Shown: positions 21,701-33,862, counted from the stretch's first letter. The stretch: 63,689 nt of DNA from Perkinsus chesapeaki (GCA_013115145.1 JAAPAO010000142.1:1-63689); one strand, 5' to 3'. Notes: generated by a model not told the origin, from the letters alone. Made by a program: numbers and translations.

Positions 21701-22791
21701 AATTTACTATATACTATTTTTACTATTTTACTATTATTGCTGATTACAATAATAGGAAAATCGGTAGAGGACTAAAGCGTTTTCAGAGTCACCGGAAGTC
21801 TCCGTAAAGAGCACTGAGGAGAAGGAAGACCTGTTGCCTGCTCCTCCAGCCCCTCGCCAGGAGCAGGATACGCCTCCCGCCATACCTCCAGGCTTGGCGA
21901 GCGGCCCTGCTCCTCCTCCAGTTGTTGTGGTAGAAGAGGAGGCTCAGCCACAGAACGACGTGGCAGTTGTTGATGACATTGAGTTGCCTGTAGCATCCTT
22001 CCCAGCAGTGAGTGATGGACCAGCTTTGGAGACTGCATGTAGGGAGCTGCCGGTGGGGGTTATAGAGGGCCTTGTTAGGCTCATTGGTGGGTAAGATGAA
22101 CGAAGAGGGATTGAATGCAAATACTGATGATAAAGGAGTGTTGTGGAACACGGGAGCTAGTAAGATGGGAAGGCCTTAAGACAGGAATAACGATACAAAC
22201 ATCTGTATTAAGCTCGTATATAGGGATTTGTGTGATAAGGTAGAGGTTGCCAAGCTGCCCGTTTCAGTTGGTTCATCTAACGTATCGGGCAGCAACAGCT
22301 CCTCTTCCTCTTCTTCGTCCTCCCCCGGGGCGGGTCAGCAAGGAATGCGTTTACGTGGCCTCAATCTTCTTGCAGTAGTACTGCCCTCTTTTCCCGACTG
22401 CTCCGTCCTTCCTCCTCAGGGACACGCGTTCTTGCTGCTGGATTTTGCGACGCGGGTCTCGCGCAACTCGTAGCGCTTGCGTCGGCAGAGACTGGTGGTG
22501 ATTGTCTGAGAATCGATATTGCTAAGTTAGACGTGGAAGGGCTTCGAGGGCAGTCTGATCTCATTAGGGACTTTGGTAGGAGCTGCTGACCTCGTGCTGT
22601 CTAATGGTGTCTTTTTCAGTTCTTAAGTTAGTTGACATCTTTAATACAACTGATGTAAGTGCCAATGCGTGGGGATCTCGTCACTTCAAGTGTTTCCTAT
22701 TTAGACTGCTGCTGGTGCTGCCTTACCAGAGGCTATCAATGACCTTGTTGAATGGCTTGCTGAAGGCCCATTGGATGGGGTGCTCCTCTAG
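18702..22791 (+). CDS. Long Pro-rich / coiled-coil protein of unknown function (possibly two genes)
   Basis: No family recognised. Plus-strand exons, read by phase and splice sites, begin MAVVGYYFSMAPQQVMSS and pass through a Pro-rich block (RQPYPPPPQQYAAPPPPPA). Helical exons follow: VDDPLLRKDVMEYVYERTVN, AQLIENLSETKGSARFIQQQ, GNKLESMQANLMQLM and RFASLNTTLQKLGSDVAEVK. A segment FFDPKGNYPSIVDELVGVSR comes next, then acidic/Pro-rich linkers (PDEPAFYAPPPPP; VVVVEEEAQPQNDVAVVDD), a Ser tract near 22290 and a final helical part (LASAETGGDCLRIDIAKLDV; ALPEAINDLVEWLAEGPLDG) with stop at 22789. The whole resembles a cytoskeletal or scaffold protein. Several junctions between 19.4 and 20.3 kb are unresolved and a boundary between two genes there or near 22.1 kb cannot be excluded. 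Confidence 0.5.
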
Positions 22792-23229
22792 CTAACGTAG
22801 ACAATCACACAAAGCAACAAAGCAGGCATATCGTTTGAAACATCATCATCATTATTATTATCGTTTTCGTTGTCTCCCTCTGTTGTAGTAATATGAGATA
22901 GCACTACCAGTTATTCCCCAATAGATTGACCGATTGTTTCTAATATCGCCGCTGTAGTTTGCTCAGTTGTCAATTAGTAGCAGCGGATAGGACAAGGTCG
23001 GCAAGTATGCTTCTTGGACAGTGGAAGTGCTGCTATGTCCAGAAGTTTATTAGCGAAGGTATAGAGCAAGTATAATAGCATCGTGCAAAATAATTTACTG
23101 TAAATTTGGGAGATATAGTGAAACGGTTAAATATCATATAGGAATCTGCGATGGGTATTCTTGTTGGATAATTCTACATAAATCGGGCTGGTTAGTGGGG
23201 ATATAACTGTCTTAAGGGGACATTATTAG
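22792..23229. other. Intergenic spacer
   Basis: AT-rich stretch with no convincing exon on either strand. Confidence 0.5.
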
Positions 23230-26172
23230 ATGTCGGGTACTGGAAGGAATTCCTACAGTACGCTGAAATGTCGCACTACTATGCACGAAAAATGGCTAAA
23301 AATCGTCGAGTTGGAGCGGGGCAAGCTCGATTCACGGGCAATTGAGTATGGAGAATTCAATAGGAAAGGAATTAGCTTGGAAGTCGACATACTTATCGAT
23401 ATTTTTGCACGTCCAGACCGCGCATCTCTAGACGTCGCGTGCTGTACTAAAGGAGAAGTATTTCCCTTACCAGCAGTTCTTGCGGAACAATATTTCGCAG
23501 TTTTTGCTTGTGGGGTATGACAAATGCTGCTGCTAACACTCCACCAGGGAGGAAGCATATGAATGCAATTGAACATCAGAATGGTCTACGCTGTATTAGT
23601 CAGATGGAGGCATTGGGGGCTCAGGCACAGCTGGAGGAAGAAGGTAACCAAGGTATGCTGGGGCTGAGTAAGAGTCTTATATGGATATTAGGGAAAGTGA
23701 AGGCTCCATTGGAGAGCCCCTTGGCACCGGTAGTAGTAGAGACACCGGAGGCTAGGAAGGCCCCTAGGAAGTATCCTGATAGTGCAGGTGAACCAGGCGT
23801 ATGTTGGCTTTGGGTAGTTTGAAGGGTTAGGTTGCACATCTGGTGACATTCAGAGAGGTAGACGGAGCTCAAGTCGTGTTAGTATGGATGGAAGCAAACT
23901 ACGCTTACCTCGGGCATCTGCTACTGCTACTACCGCCGCCACCGCGGCCACCCCTCCTCTACCTCATTTTCCTGGTGCTAAGGTAATATACTATTATGGG
24001 CTAATATCTTATTATCTATACCTTTCCTACCTCCTCCTCCTCCTTATACGCCTCATATCTGCTCGTAAGCTATTGACTACACCATGGTATGCTTCATCAG
24101 TAGCACTGTGTGTCGTTACAGGAGGGTTGTTGCCTGAAGTAGTGCCCATGTTCAGAGCTCACCGGCTGCCAAGTCCAGTCCAGCAGTCGACACCTCTAAC
24201 GCAGCGGTGGATCCGGAGATTATACTGGCAGAGAAAGAAGAGAAGTTGCAGACAGCATTGAAGGAGATAGAAGCTGGCAAGTACTGTACGTTACAGTGGA
24301 GATTTTTGTAGACAGTTAAGTGCTATAGGATTGCACTGGCGGCAGAAAGGGCAAGGACAAGAACTGTGGTACAGAGGAGGGTGGACGAGGTAGGACTGGT
24401 GAAAGGGAAGGGGAACGGACATACGGTGTAGATAGGGAAGAAGCATGCAGCTGAGGTGGCGGAGCTGGAGGGGAAAATACGGGACCTTGAGGTTGTTATT
24501 AAGGGGGATAAAGAGGGGCTCAAGAAGGCAACGAAAGTTAGTGATGAAAATAACGTAGTGGAAAGTGGCGGTAGAAGTGTTAGAGGATGCGTTGTTGGTC
24601 AGACTTTAAGAGTGCGTATTAGAGACTATGAGTCTAAGCTGGAAGCGGCTAAGAATAAGATAGCTAAATTAGAGACACAATTGAAGGTTAAAGATGGTAG
24701 GAGGATGGAGAGGGGACTTGAATCACTGCAAGTGCTGGTGTCGGTTGGAGGTGCTGGCTATTTTGCTTTGAGTTAATGATACTTTCACACTGTTTAAAAA
24801 TGCAACTGGAATTGATGCACACTAATCTACTGTCAACTGTATTCACGGTATATTAATATGCTCTTTGATTAACTATTCGTGGTAGCTAAATGCCTATTGG
24901 TATACGCTATGGTATACGCCTATTGGTAGCGCTTGCCTTTCTGTTATGTAGCCAAGAGACTCATGCTCCTGAGTGATGGTGTTCCCTATCCCACGTCACA
25001 TCTTTCAGAGGATGTCCTAACTTCAACTAGGCTAGTGAAGAACCTAACAGAACAGAGAGATCTATTTAAGACACAGCTGGAAGGCCTTCATGGTGATGAC
25101 TCAATTACCAAGGGGCAGTTGGTAGTTCAGAGAGACCCTCGACCACCGAGCTCCTCGCCGCCACTGCACGTTACGAGGCCCTTGCTGTAGCACATAAGCA
25201 AGCGCTGGAGGGAGAGCAGAAGGTGGGGGTGGGTTTGGTGGGGAGGCTAGGGTTGAGGAGGAGTTGTAGGCCCGAGGGGAGGCGGCAGATTTGCGGTCAA
25301 AGAATGAGGCCCATGCTAGAGAGACGGCTCGGCTACATGGGGAAGTACACATGCTTAAAAATAAGATAATAAAGGACCAACAGGTAGGGACTGGCTGTTA
25401 AGGAGGCAGCGTGGCTCTGTAGGATCATTTGGCGGAGCGGGAGAGGATGGCTCAGACATTCAACCATCGTATAGAGGACATCACTAGGGAGTTCGCCGTA
25501 AGTGGGAGGAGTCGACTGGCGCCGAGCAGCAGCTGCCATTGCAGGACGGTGTATCAAGTAAAGTGAAGGACAGACGAAGGAGTGGTGATGCAGCTGAGAG
25601 GCTCAAGTTACGGGTGGAGCAGCTGACAATAGAGCGGGTAGGTGCAGGCAGCTTGGCGATGGCCGACAGTGGTGTTTAGGACTCCCTGTTATACGAGCTG
25701 GATGAGTACCGTAAGGAGGCGGAGTTGCCAGGGACGGCAGTAACTGTGCATGATCTCACCGCACAGGACGGGGAGGATACTAATTAATAATGATATAGTA
25801 GATGCAAGAGTGGAGGGCACGTGTTGAGTTAGTAGCAGTGACGGGGAGTAGGAGCACTTGGAGAGATAACACAACAACGGGGTAATAGCGACAACAGATG
25901 CTTGTTATAGAGCATGTTAAGAACAACTAAGCTTGAGAGGGAGGAGGGTTAAATCCAGCACTGATCACACGGGGAGGGGAGAGGGCCACCTGAGATGGAA
26001 ATGAGGATGAGGTCGATAGGAAGGGGCCTTTACTTTATAGCTGAAGGTTGATAGCATCTGGGAGGAGTGGGTGGCTGACAAGCTAGGAATAGATGCAGCA
26101 AAGGCTGGTGTCACTGGGGCACTTGAAAAGAAGGATGTACGAGAGGACTTCATGCCCTCAGTGAGGCCCTGA
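23230..26172 (+). CDS. Coiled-coil protein of unknown function
   Basis: No family recognised. Starts with exon 23230-23516 (MSGTGRNSYSTLKCRTTMHE ... FAVFACG), joined by short introns to RKHMNAIEHQNGLRCISQME and KVKAPLESPLAPVVVETPEA. A Thr/Ala/Pro-rich exon near 23884 follows. Then comes a series of clear coiled-coil exons: EIILAEKEEKLQTALKEIEA, KHAAEVAELEGKIRDLEVVI, RIRDYESKLEAAKNKIAKLE, TRLVKNLTEQRDLFKTQLEG, LLAATARYEALAVAHKQALE, ARGEAADLRSKNEAHARETA, DHLAERERMAQTFNHRIEDI and RLKLRVEQLTIER. A stop could fall at 25788 after DLTAQDGEDTN, or the gene continues to LKVDSIWEEWVADKLGIDAA with stop at 26172. Heptad periodicity suggests a golgin-, centrosome- or cytoskeleton-type rod. No motor or globular catalytic domain is seen. 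Confidence 0.6.
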
Positions 26173-26192
26173 CAGAGGAGGAGGGTCATGAA

Positions 26193-26695
26193 CTAGCCTG
26201 AAAAGTATCTTACCTGGTATGGGTCCACCACAATTGGCACTTGACGCGGGGCTGCCCGAGCACTGCAGGAGAAGGGATTCAACCTCTTTGGGAATCTTTA
26301 TAACCTACCTGTTGCTGGCTCGCAGCTGTGGAGCAGGTGCCTGTGGTAGAGCGGTCCCTTGTTGTTGCTTGTCTGTGGTGCCGATCGCTGACTCTATCGT
26401 GGCGAACTGTTGGTGCTGTGGAAATGTCATTATATAGGGTATCTCGTACCCTATTATTTTATTAGGCTGTGATTCTAAGAGCGATAGTACTAATATAGAT
26501 TAGAAAGAGATAGGCCTACCAGCAACCTCTACTGTCTTTGCGGAATTGATAGGAAGAGCCCGACTGTGCAGATACACAGCACGAGCAATGGGCTTCCACA
26601 CTTTACGAGTAGTACCTAATTGTAAACAGTAAAGCTACTGTAGGCACTTCACCGTTACCAGCGGTCGGGGGTGGTCTGAAGGAACTGGTAAACAT
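26193..26695 (-). CDS. Small unidentified protein
   Basis: No family recognised. Minus-strand exons join in phase: MFTSSFRPPPTAG (26659-26695), TTRKVWKPIARAVYLHSRAL, then ESQPNKIIGYEIPYIMTFPQ with HQQFATIESAIGTTDKQQQG, then ARAAPRQVPIVVDPYQ, ending VRYFSG with a TAG at 26193. Total is about 120 residues. The Gln-rich middle suggests a low-complexity linker. The stop lies only 20 bp from the TGA of the convergent coiled-coil gene. Further upstream exons are possible. Confidence 0.55.
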
Positions 26696-26997
26696 ATCGA
26701 TAGATTCAGGAAGAGAAGCCTGTAATTACCATCCACAAGGAAGGGCAGAGCTCGAAATCTTGCGCACTTGCTCTTCCTTATATTTCCTCAGCTATTATAC
26801 GGCACTGTGAGACACTACAACGGCAAGCTCTACTTTATAGCATTCAACGCTCTCTCACGGTCCATTCACCAATCTCTCTTGAGCTGGTTAAACGTTGTCG
26901 ACTCAAACCGACTGGCGAGTCAATCGGGAAGCTTGCTTTTGCTTATTATTATCTCTTCTATTAGTGTACACTCCTATTTGAGCCTTACCTTTTTACC

Positions 26998-27460
26998 ATG
27001 GCCAAGCATCATCCCGATCTGGTAATGTGCAGGAAGCAGCCTGGTATTGCCATTGGACGTCTATGTGAAAAGTAATAAACAACCGTAATAGGTAGTAACA
27101 GCCTTCCCGCAGGTGTGACGGTAAATGCGTTATATGTGATTCCTACGTGCGGCCGTCAACCTTAGTGAAGATCTGTGATGAATGTAACTATGGTAGCTAC
27201 CAAGGAAGGTAAAGGGCCTCGGGAAGGGGTCTAAGGTATCCTGCTCTCAGATGTGTCATCTGCGGCGGTACTGGTATATCGGATGCATATTACTGTAAGG
27301 AGTGCTGTCAATGCGAGAAGGATGTAATAAAGAGTATTGGGGAGGGTGGTTGTAGTGGTGTTGAATTTAGCGTGATGGTTGCCCGAAGATAATTAACCTT
27401 GGCTCGGCTAAAACGGATATGTTTTATGAACGAAAAAAATACGGCTTCAAAAGGAGATAG
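26998..27460 (+). CDS. PHF5A: PHF5A / Rds3, zinc-knuckle subunit of splicing factor SF3b
   Basis: Complete and easily recognised. PHF5A binds the SF3B1 HEAT repeats and helps position the branch-point adenosine in the U2 snRNP. Four exons, 26998-27071, 27113-27208, 27251-27323 and 27371-27460, join in phase to 110 residues, the usual family length. The N-terminus [20 protein letters not shown], the zinc-binding cysteine pairs ([53 protein letters not shown]) and the C-terminus [15 protein letters not shown] are near-identical to the eukaryotic consensus. Introns are 41, 42 and 47 nt. The intron positions give a reliable calibration of splice-site style for the rest of the window (GTAATA and GTAAAG donors, short polypyrimidine tracts, no fixed branch sequence). 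Confidence 0.97.
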
Positions 27461-27624
27461 TAGAGGAGCCCTATCTGGGCGACAACGAACGTGTTAACAT
27501 TTCCTACTGTACTTGGAGAGGGAGGAAGAAGAGTTTCGACCATCATCACCGGTTCAGGAGGACCTAGCTGTACACTGCTGTGTTGGTAGTTGGTCAATTA
27601 GGATGGGTAGTTATTGGGTTTATA

Positions 27625-28849
27625 ATGGCTAATAAGATAGACCTGGACACTATACTAGATTTGACGGGTCAGTTTGACCCAATGACAGTGGCAGTACTGG
27701 ACCTGTCTGATAAGGGACTTGAGGAGATACCGGACTGTGGGTGATTGGGTAGCAGATGCACCTCCTTAAGATATACTGTCAACAGTCTCGGGTGGTGGTC
27801 GAAACGTAATTTTGGGAATGTCTGGAAAAGGTAGATTAGATAGGTTAGCATTCTTGATTAGGACTGCATTGTTATACATTGCCATATCATAGCCACTTGC
27901 GCCCCTCCTCTTCGAGCCTTATTAGTACCTCGGACGGCGGCGTTATAGGCGTATTGGGTGGTGTGTAGGTATAGGGGAGTGTATGAATGTGGTGTATATT
28001 AATTTATCTAATAATAGGATAGAGGGAGGTAGTAGAGGAGTTGGGTAGGCTGCTGACTAGGAAAGGTTTGCCCTGCTCACAGGAGGCCTTAAGAGGCTGG
28101 TGATGCTATCATGTCTGAGTCATCTTGATTTGTCTAATAATAAGATAACAAAGGTGAGGAGCTGATGGTACCTTAGAGACTATCACCAGGTGACAGATGA
28201 CCTTAGGGGCTTGAGGAGTCTCAGGACGATCAATTTGGACGGGAATGCTATAAGTAGTACTACGGGTGCTGCTGGAGGCGATGGGGTTTGTTGTGGTGGC
28301 TTAGGGTCAGTCTCGGATCTCAAGGGGCTGGCTAGTTGCCCTCAGCTGGAGAGGGTCTCTATTAGGAGATGCCCGCTGGAGAAGGTCAGGGCTGTCACCA
28401 GGGGAGGATGACGAGCCCCGGTTAGGAATCATTCGTGTCACTCGCCACGAAACTAAGGGCTATTGTGCCTGGTTTGAAGCGGCTGAATGGCATTGATGCC
28501 ATAGAGGAGTCCAAGATGCCCTTAGAAGCCTGCAAACTATCTGCTATGGGTAGTGAAAGACAGGGGGACGTGGGGTAGGGTATCGTGTAGGGGCATGCCA
28601 AATGGTGGACGAGACATTATCGAGGGCCAATGCGGAGCTATCCAAGCCGTGGATTGAGGATGAGTTACAGCGGGCTACGGATAGGGTGAGGCTGTTAGTC
28701 CACCTGCCAGCAGCCCCCTCTTGCCTCAGTTGTATAGTCATCACTTCGAGTCACATAACATGCGCATGATTGATGATATATTGTCCCTCGGTAAGGGACA
28801 GCAGGAGGAGGAGGAGGCCCTCCGTGCTGCCACAGTTGCTGGCTCCTGA
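27625..28849 (+). CDS. Leucine-rich repeat protein
   Basis: Starts MANKIDLDTILDLTGQFDP at 27625. Successive exons carry SDS22-like LRR units: VAVLDLSDKGLEEIPDCG, VVYINLSNNRIEGG, LSHLDLSNNKITKV, SLRTINLDGNAISS and LASCPQLERVSIRRCPLEK. They end in an LRR-cap-like segment (LRAIVPGLKRLNGIDAIEES), as seen in U2A'/LRRC-type proteins. A helical tail follows (MVDETLSRANAELSKPWIED) and, after a 32-nt intron, LYSHHFESHNMRMIDDILSL and an acidic QQEEEEALRAATVAGS with stop at 28847. LRR proteins of this type act as protein-binding platforms; the partner is unknown. The exons between 27740 and 28100 are short and the exact number of repeats is uncertain. Confidence 0.75.
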
Positions 28850-28941
28850 CCTTGGCCAAGGCGTTGTGTCTCGTGGGGGCGGGACGAGCGAATTGTACGC
28901 ATTTTTGAGCGTTTTATGTTTCCATTCAAAAATACAATTAA

Positions 28942-30628
28942 ATGACTCCCTGTGAGAGCGGCCGGGAGGACCTCTCGCTTCATCGGGGGGTGGCTATGTT
29001 GCAGACGGAGGAGCTCCTGAGCGCACTGTGTCTGGAGCTGCTGGGGCCGAGGGCAAAGGCTGAACTGGTGAGGGTAGGGGAGTTGGTGGTTAGTAGGCTG
29101 TTATCTCAGGTGGGCCATGCTAGAGCACTTTTACACCGTGAGATAGACAACCTTGATGTTGGTGTGAAGGATAGGTGGATGAGGGCATTACCCTCGACTG
29201 AGAGGAAGTGTGATCGTAGCACCTCATCAAGTACAGTAGCATCTTTAGCAGTACTTAACACTGATGATGTAGATAACAAGGGTAGCAGGCCCCCAATGCG
29301 CCCCCCCCCATGGTTGAGCTCAGGTGATGGTGAGCTTGGCCGCCGTTCATCATCCTGGTGGTTGGCTGCTGAGCTGCTTCCCCATGTACTATCCTATATA
29401 GTGGAGGTCAGCCCCGTCCTTGGCACTTTAAGAAGGGTTTGTAAGTCTCTGCCTAGGCCTCGTTTCCCGTGGTAGTCCACCCAGGTAGAGCCTTCGACAC
29501 AGCTACTAGGTTACCTCAGTGTTATCAAGGCTCACATATATACCTAAGCAGTGGAGCCTGTAGGGCAGTAGATCCCGAAGCCCACTGGATGAAGGTCCTC
29601 GAACTGCCATTGGAGCAGGTGAGCTGGTGAGCGGCACCTTAGTGCTGCTTAGTGTCTGGGCAGGCGGCAGACATCACAATCAGCACGCTTGGAGTGCCCT
29701 ATAGGAACGTCGACCTTCTGGAGGATGTAAGAAGCCTCCTCTATGCTGTGTATAGTGGTCGGTGCTCAGGCGTTTGGAATCGATAAGATAGTCAGACATA
29801 TGAGTGGCTTTGCTCGAGACCTTCACGGTCCTAATGTTGAGGTGCTTGATGATCGCACAGTCCGTCGAAGGGACGAGTACGATCCTTTCCATGCGATAGT
29901 GCTTGGTAATGCTCCACTTAAAAGTAAGGTGCCTCTGGCCACTGCTGCTGCTGCTGATGAGGTATTAGGCCTACCGACGGGCGAGAAGTACTTTGCATTC
30001 CGGATATCAAAGACTAGTAGACGACACTTTGGTGGTGGAGTGACGATTGCTCTCTCGACTAACCCTCCATTGAGCTCGGTATCGCATTTCCCCAACTTGG
30101 ATCATGCTGCTCAAATAGGTACCTGAAAAGCTCCGAGGTTCGGATATTAGCCTGGCTATAGTGCAGAAGGGCGAGGTCTTCGTATATGGGGAGAAGATAG
30201 ACGTTCGGGTAACAAGAACTCGCCTTTGTTCCTTGTCGTAGGCAAATTGGTAGTTCCTCTACTGGAACGCATCATCACTGCGTCAGGGGGACACAGTTGG
30301 TCTGCGTGTTGATGAGGAGGGTTGCGTGACGCTGTAAGGTCTCCTGTAGTTGTGATAATAGCATTTATTATAGGTATCGTAATGGACGTATAGTTCCGAG
30401 CACTTCACCGCTTCAAATACCTAGTCTTAGCGCACCGCCACCCCAACTGCTGCCGACAGTCGGCCAGCCAGACATGTACGTTGTCATGTCTGAGGTCCCC
30501 TTGGATACGCTGCTGATGCAAGATACGCCATGCTTCACGTTAAAGCAAATACGGCGGCTATCACTTTGTTACCGGACCATGAGCCACCTGAGGAGGATAA
30601 GTTCTGGATTAGCTCGGACGATAGATGA
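28942..30628 (+). CDS. F-box-like protein with neuralized (NHR)/SPRY-like repeats
   Basis: The first exon (28942-29475) holds helical sequence (TEELLSALCLELLGPRAKAE) and near its end an F-box-like motif (LAAELLPHVLSYIVEV then LGTLRRVCKSL). Later exons contain what look like two NHR/SPRY-type beta domains. The first reads DPFHAIVLGNAPLKSK, KYFAFRISKTSRRHFGGGV, TIALSTNPPLSS, then LRGSDISLAIVQKGEVFVYG. The second includes SSLRQGDTVGLRVDEEGCVT followed across an intron by LYRNGRIVPS, close to the GDxVGL...GxLxxxxNG signature. The gene probably ends HEPPEEDKFWISSDDR at 30628. F-box plus NHR/SPRY architecture would suit a ubiquitin-ligase substrate receptor. The F-box call is tentative. Exons around 29470-29830 and 30240-30480 are approximate. 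Confidence 0.6.
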
Positions 30629-30784
30629 TATCACATTGCTATATGAGTTATACATTTCTCAACACGCCGTGCATCGTTACTGAATTTGGTTGTTAATCAA
30701 CTCGCGGAGCACGCTGAGCTTCGCTTACGGACGACAGGCTGGGTTGTAGTTGATTTCACTTATACTGGTAGTGTCCATATAACA

Positions 30785-33456
30785 ATGATGAGGGGCCCAA
30801 TCACTATGCTAGTAAGTGCATTCCTGCTGTGCAGCAGCAGCAGGAGCTGTAATGCCCCCCTGTAGATCTTCTCTATCCTTGCGGGTGCGCTTCACGTTGA
30901 AGCTGAGAGGTTAGAGTCTGCTGCCGCAGTCGAGCCACGCATCGCCTCTGTTGTTGGGGAGGACTTCAAAATAGAAGATCTTGCTGGCCCGGACGGCGAA
31001 GATGATGATATTCATTCCCCTTACAGGCTCATAATTACGACCAACCCTAGTGAGCGTCCTAGCAGCACCCACCCTCCCACCGTAAGATTGTGCTGGCAGA
31101 TTCTGGAGATGGTCGTCGTCGACTTGCAAGTCTAGAAGATAGGTTTAGGAAACTGAATTCAAATAATATGGTACGTCCCCGCTAGGCTGGTCTCCACTGG
31201 TTACCGACCGTGGGCCTCAGACCCTGCACGCCCAATTCACCACCCTCATTAACAGTATAAAGTCAACCAAGGCCCTCGACACCATGTCATTGGAGCTCAT
31301 AACCCTCCACGATACCAGTAAGTTCCAGGGATACCTGCCCGACCATTACGGCTCAACCTGACTGTTGCAGACTCGTATTCACCAGAGCAGATGTGTGAGA
31401 TATTTATGGACATCCAGCACGCAGTGTGAGTTGCGCTGGATCATCGATTTGATGGCATCACCATCAACTCTCTTCAGGAATGGTGACTATGACGATGTCT
31501 TCTGCGGGCCGGATGCTATCGTCTCTGGTAACCTGCGCCGTTCCTATTGTGTGACACTTGTTGGCCTCAGCCGACGCCACTGTCCCCAATGACCCCTCAT
31601 ACACCAAGCAGTACCAGCACGCCCTCATCAACACGCCCCAGGTAGCGTGTGCTGCTCACTTTGCTGCCTAGTATCCGTCAGGCTTGGGATATGACTACCG
31701 GTGATGACTCTTTGGTGGTAGCGCTGATAGATTCGGGAATTGATTATACCCATCCCGATCTTGCTAATAATATCTGGGTCAATCCTGGAGAGATTCCGGG
31801 GGACGGTGAGCCCTTTCGGACATATCACACTTCGGCATTCATGACTAGGCATCGACAATGACGGGAACGGCTATATAGATGATGTTAATGGCTGGGACTT
31901 CCACGGCGACACTGCCAACCCTATGGACCAGTACGGTCATGGCACCCATGTTGGAGGCATTTTAGCGGCCCAAGGTGAGACTCGTGCTGCTGCCGGTTGC
32001 AATAAGTTGTTTGCAGGCAATAACGGTCGCGGAGTTACTGGAGTGAGCTGGAAAGTATCTATTGCACCACTAAGATTCTTGAACGAGAAAGGTAAAGGGT
32101 ATCTCAGCAGCGCCTTGGAGGCTATCGACTATGCAATAAGTATGAACATCAAACTCAGTAAGGCTGCTGCTGTCACGAACAACACACCGGCTAGGCGATG
32201 CCGTCAGGTGTCAACAGTTGGAGCTGCACAGGGTGCAGTGTACCCACACTCGAGACTGCAGTTCGGAGAGCAGGTCGGAAATCAACCTCTGAAATATCTT
32301 TAAGGCGAGCCGATTCAGGCGATGCTGGCCACTTGTTCGTCGCTAGCTCCGGGAACAAGCAGAACGATAACGATGTTGTAAGTGCTGTCCACAATTGCTC
32401 TTCACTTGGCTTGTTAGACTCCGACCATTCCTTGTGGTTTTAACCTGGATAACATCATCTGTGTAGCAGCAACCGACTCCAAGGACATTATGCTGTAAGA
32501 GTAGCAGCATTGCTTTGTTGCATTTCGTTCTTAGGAGCAACAGTAATTACGGTGCGACAACGGTGGACATAGCAGCACCTGGTGGATCCATCTACTCCAC
32601 CAAGCCGTAGGCCCCAGTGAATTTGATATTCATCCTGGGACCTCGTGTTGTGTCCCGTATATTTTTGATCACTTAGTCTATCTATTTCTCTAGTATGTCT
32701 GTTATACATGTTATTATTGCTCTTCCTGGGCTGATAGGCCCCCTATCGATTAGGTCCAATACGTACGCCTATATGTCGGGTACATCCATGGCAACTCCTA
32801 TGGTAGCAGGAGCAGCTGCTTTGATGTTAGCAGTTCGACCGCAAGCAACTGCAGCGCAGATCAAGGTCACCAGTGCGCCTCGAATATGTCTTTAGTGGAC
32901 CGTTTAGGCCTCCATATTGAGCAGCGCCAAGCCTGTCGCTGGGCTGAATGGCAAGTGTGTTTCGGGAGGCCGTCTTGATGTTTTTGGGGCCCTCAATGAC
33001 ATCACAAGTACGGCGTGTTTCCAGAACATTTCTTATCGTTCTTTGTAGGCACCGTCTCCGCTTCATCTGTTTCAACTACAACTATATCACGTAAGAAGAA
33101 GAACGACAAGAACTGACCGCTGCTAACTAACACTTGACACACCTTTTTGTCTATTAACCGCGCATCTCTAAGAATATTTGGTTTTTCTCCGGTCAGCGTG
33201 TGAGCAAGCTGCTAATGATGCATGTGCGGCTCTTGACAACGGCAGCTGGTGCCAACTAGGAGTCGCCGTGTCAACCTGTGGGGGATCTTTCTCAATTCAG
33301 TGCCCTTGCAGTCAGGTGGGGTTACCTCCACCTTTCACATCGCTACTGTTATCCTTCAGAACCGGCGCGCTTTGGAGCAGGCTGCTCCGGAACATGCACC
33401 CGGTCTACACGTGTGATCCTGATCCATTCGTGGATATATTAACTAAGTCTATCTAG
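30785..33456 (+). CDS. Secreted subtilisin-like serine protease (S8) with Cys-rich C-terminal extension
   Basis: Signal peptide is split by the first intron: MMRGPITML (30785-30811) joined to IFSILAGALHVEA (exon from 30866). A propeptide-like region follows (FKIEDLAGPDGEDDDIHSPY). The catalytic domain shows the Asp motif ALIDSGIDYTHPDLANNIWV (near 31720), the His motif QYGHGTHVGGILAAQ (near 31930), an oxyanion-hole Asn in HLFVASSGNKQ (near 32330), TTVDIAAPGGSIYST, and the Ser motif YMSGTSMATPMVAGAAALML (near 32775), in the right order and fully conserved. After GGRLDVFGALNDIT an exon can splice from 33098 to a Cys-rich tail (CEQAANDACAALDNGSWCQL then CGGSFSIQCPCSQ). Perkinsus marinus is known to secrete subtilisin-type proteases, so a digestive or host-interaction role is plausible but inferred. 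The 3' end past 33310 and several introns are approximate. Confidence 0.88.
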
Positions 33457-33862
33457 AAGAACTAATTTTGCCACAACTGCATGTCTAAATGTTTAAATGT
33501 CACTTTTAACTACTGTCCCGTAGATGGTTGAAAATCCGCCATCTGCACTTTGTCGTCAAATATGTTCTCATTCATTATCGATCGTAACACTCGTTTACAT
33601 TATACCACTCGCGTTTACTTAGCATTCTTAGCATGTGATGTCTGTGGTGAATGACTCTCATTACTGTTGGGTTGAATAGTCCTCTACACCGCGCGTCAAA
33701 TTCTTATCAACTCGGGTTTTTCAAGGGTTTAAGAACAACTAAGGTGTACTCATCAACGATTACCTCAAGGATATGTTCCCTAGTCAAAATAAGTATATCC
33801 TCCAAGCTTCAGAGCCAAACTCCTTGTCAGTAGTGAGTAATTAAAAGAATCATGCAAAATCG
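33457..33862. other. Intergenic spacer
   Basis: AT-rich, no convincing exon. Probably contains the 3' end of the subtilase gene. Confidence 0.45.
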
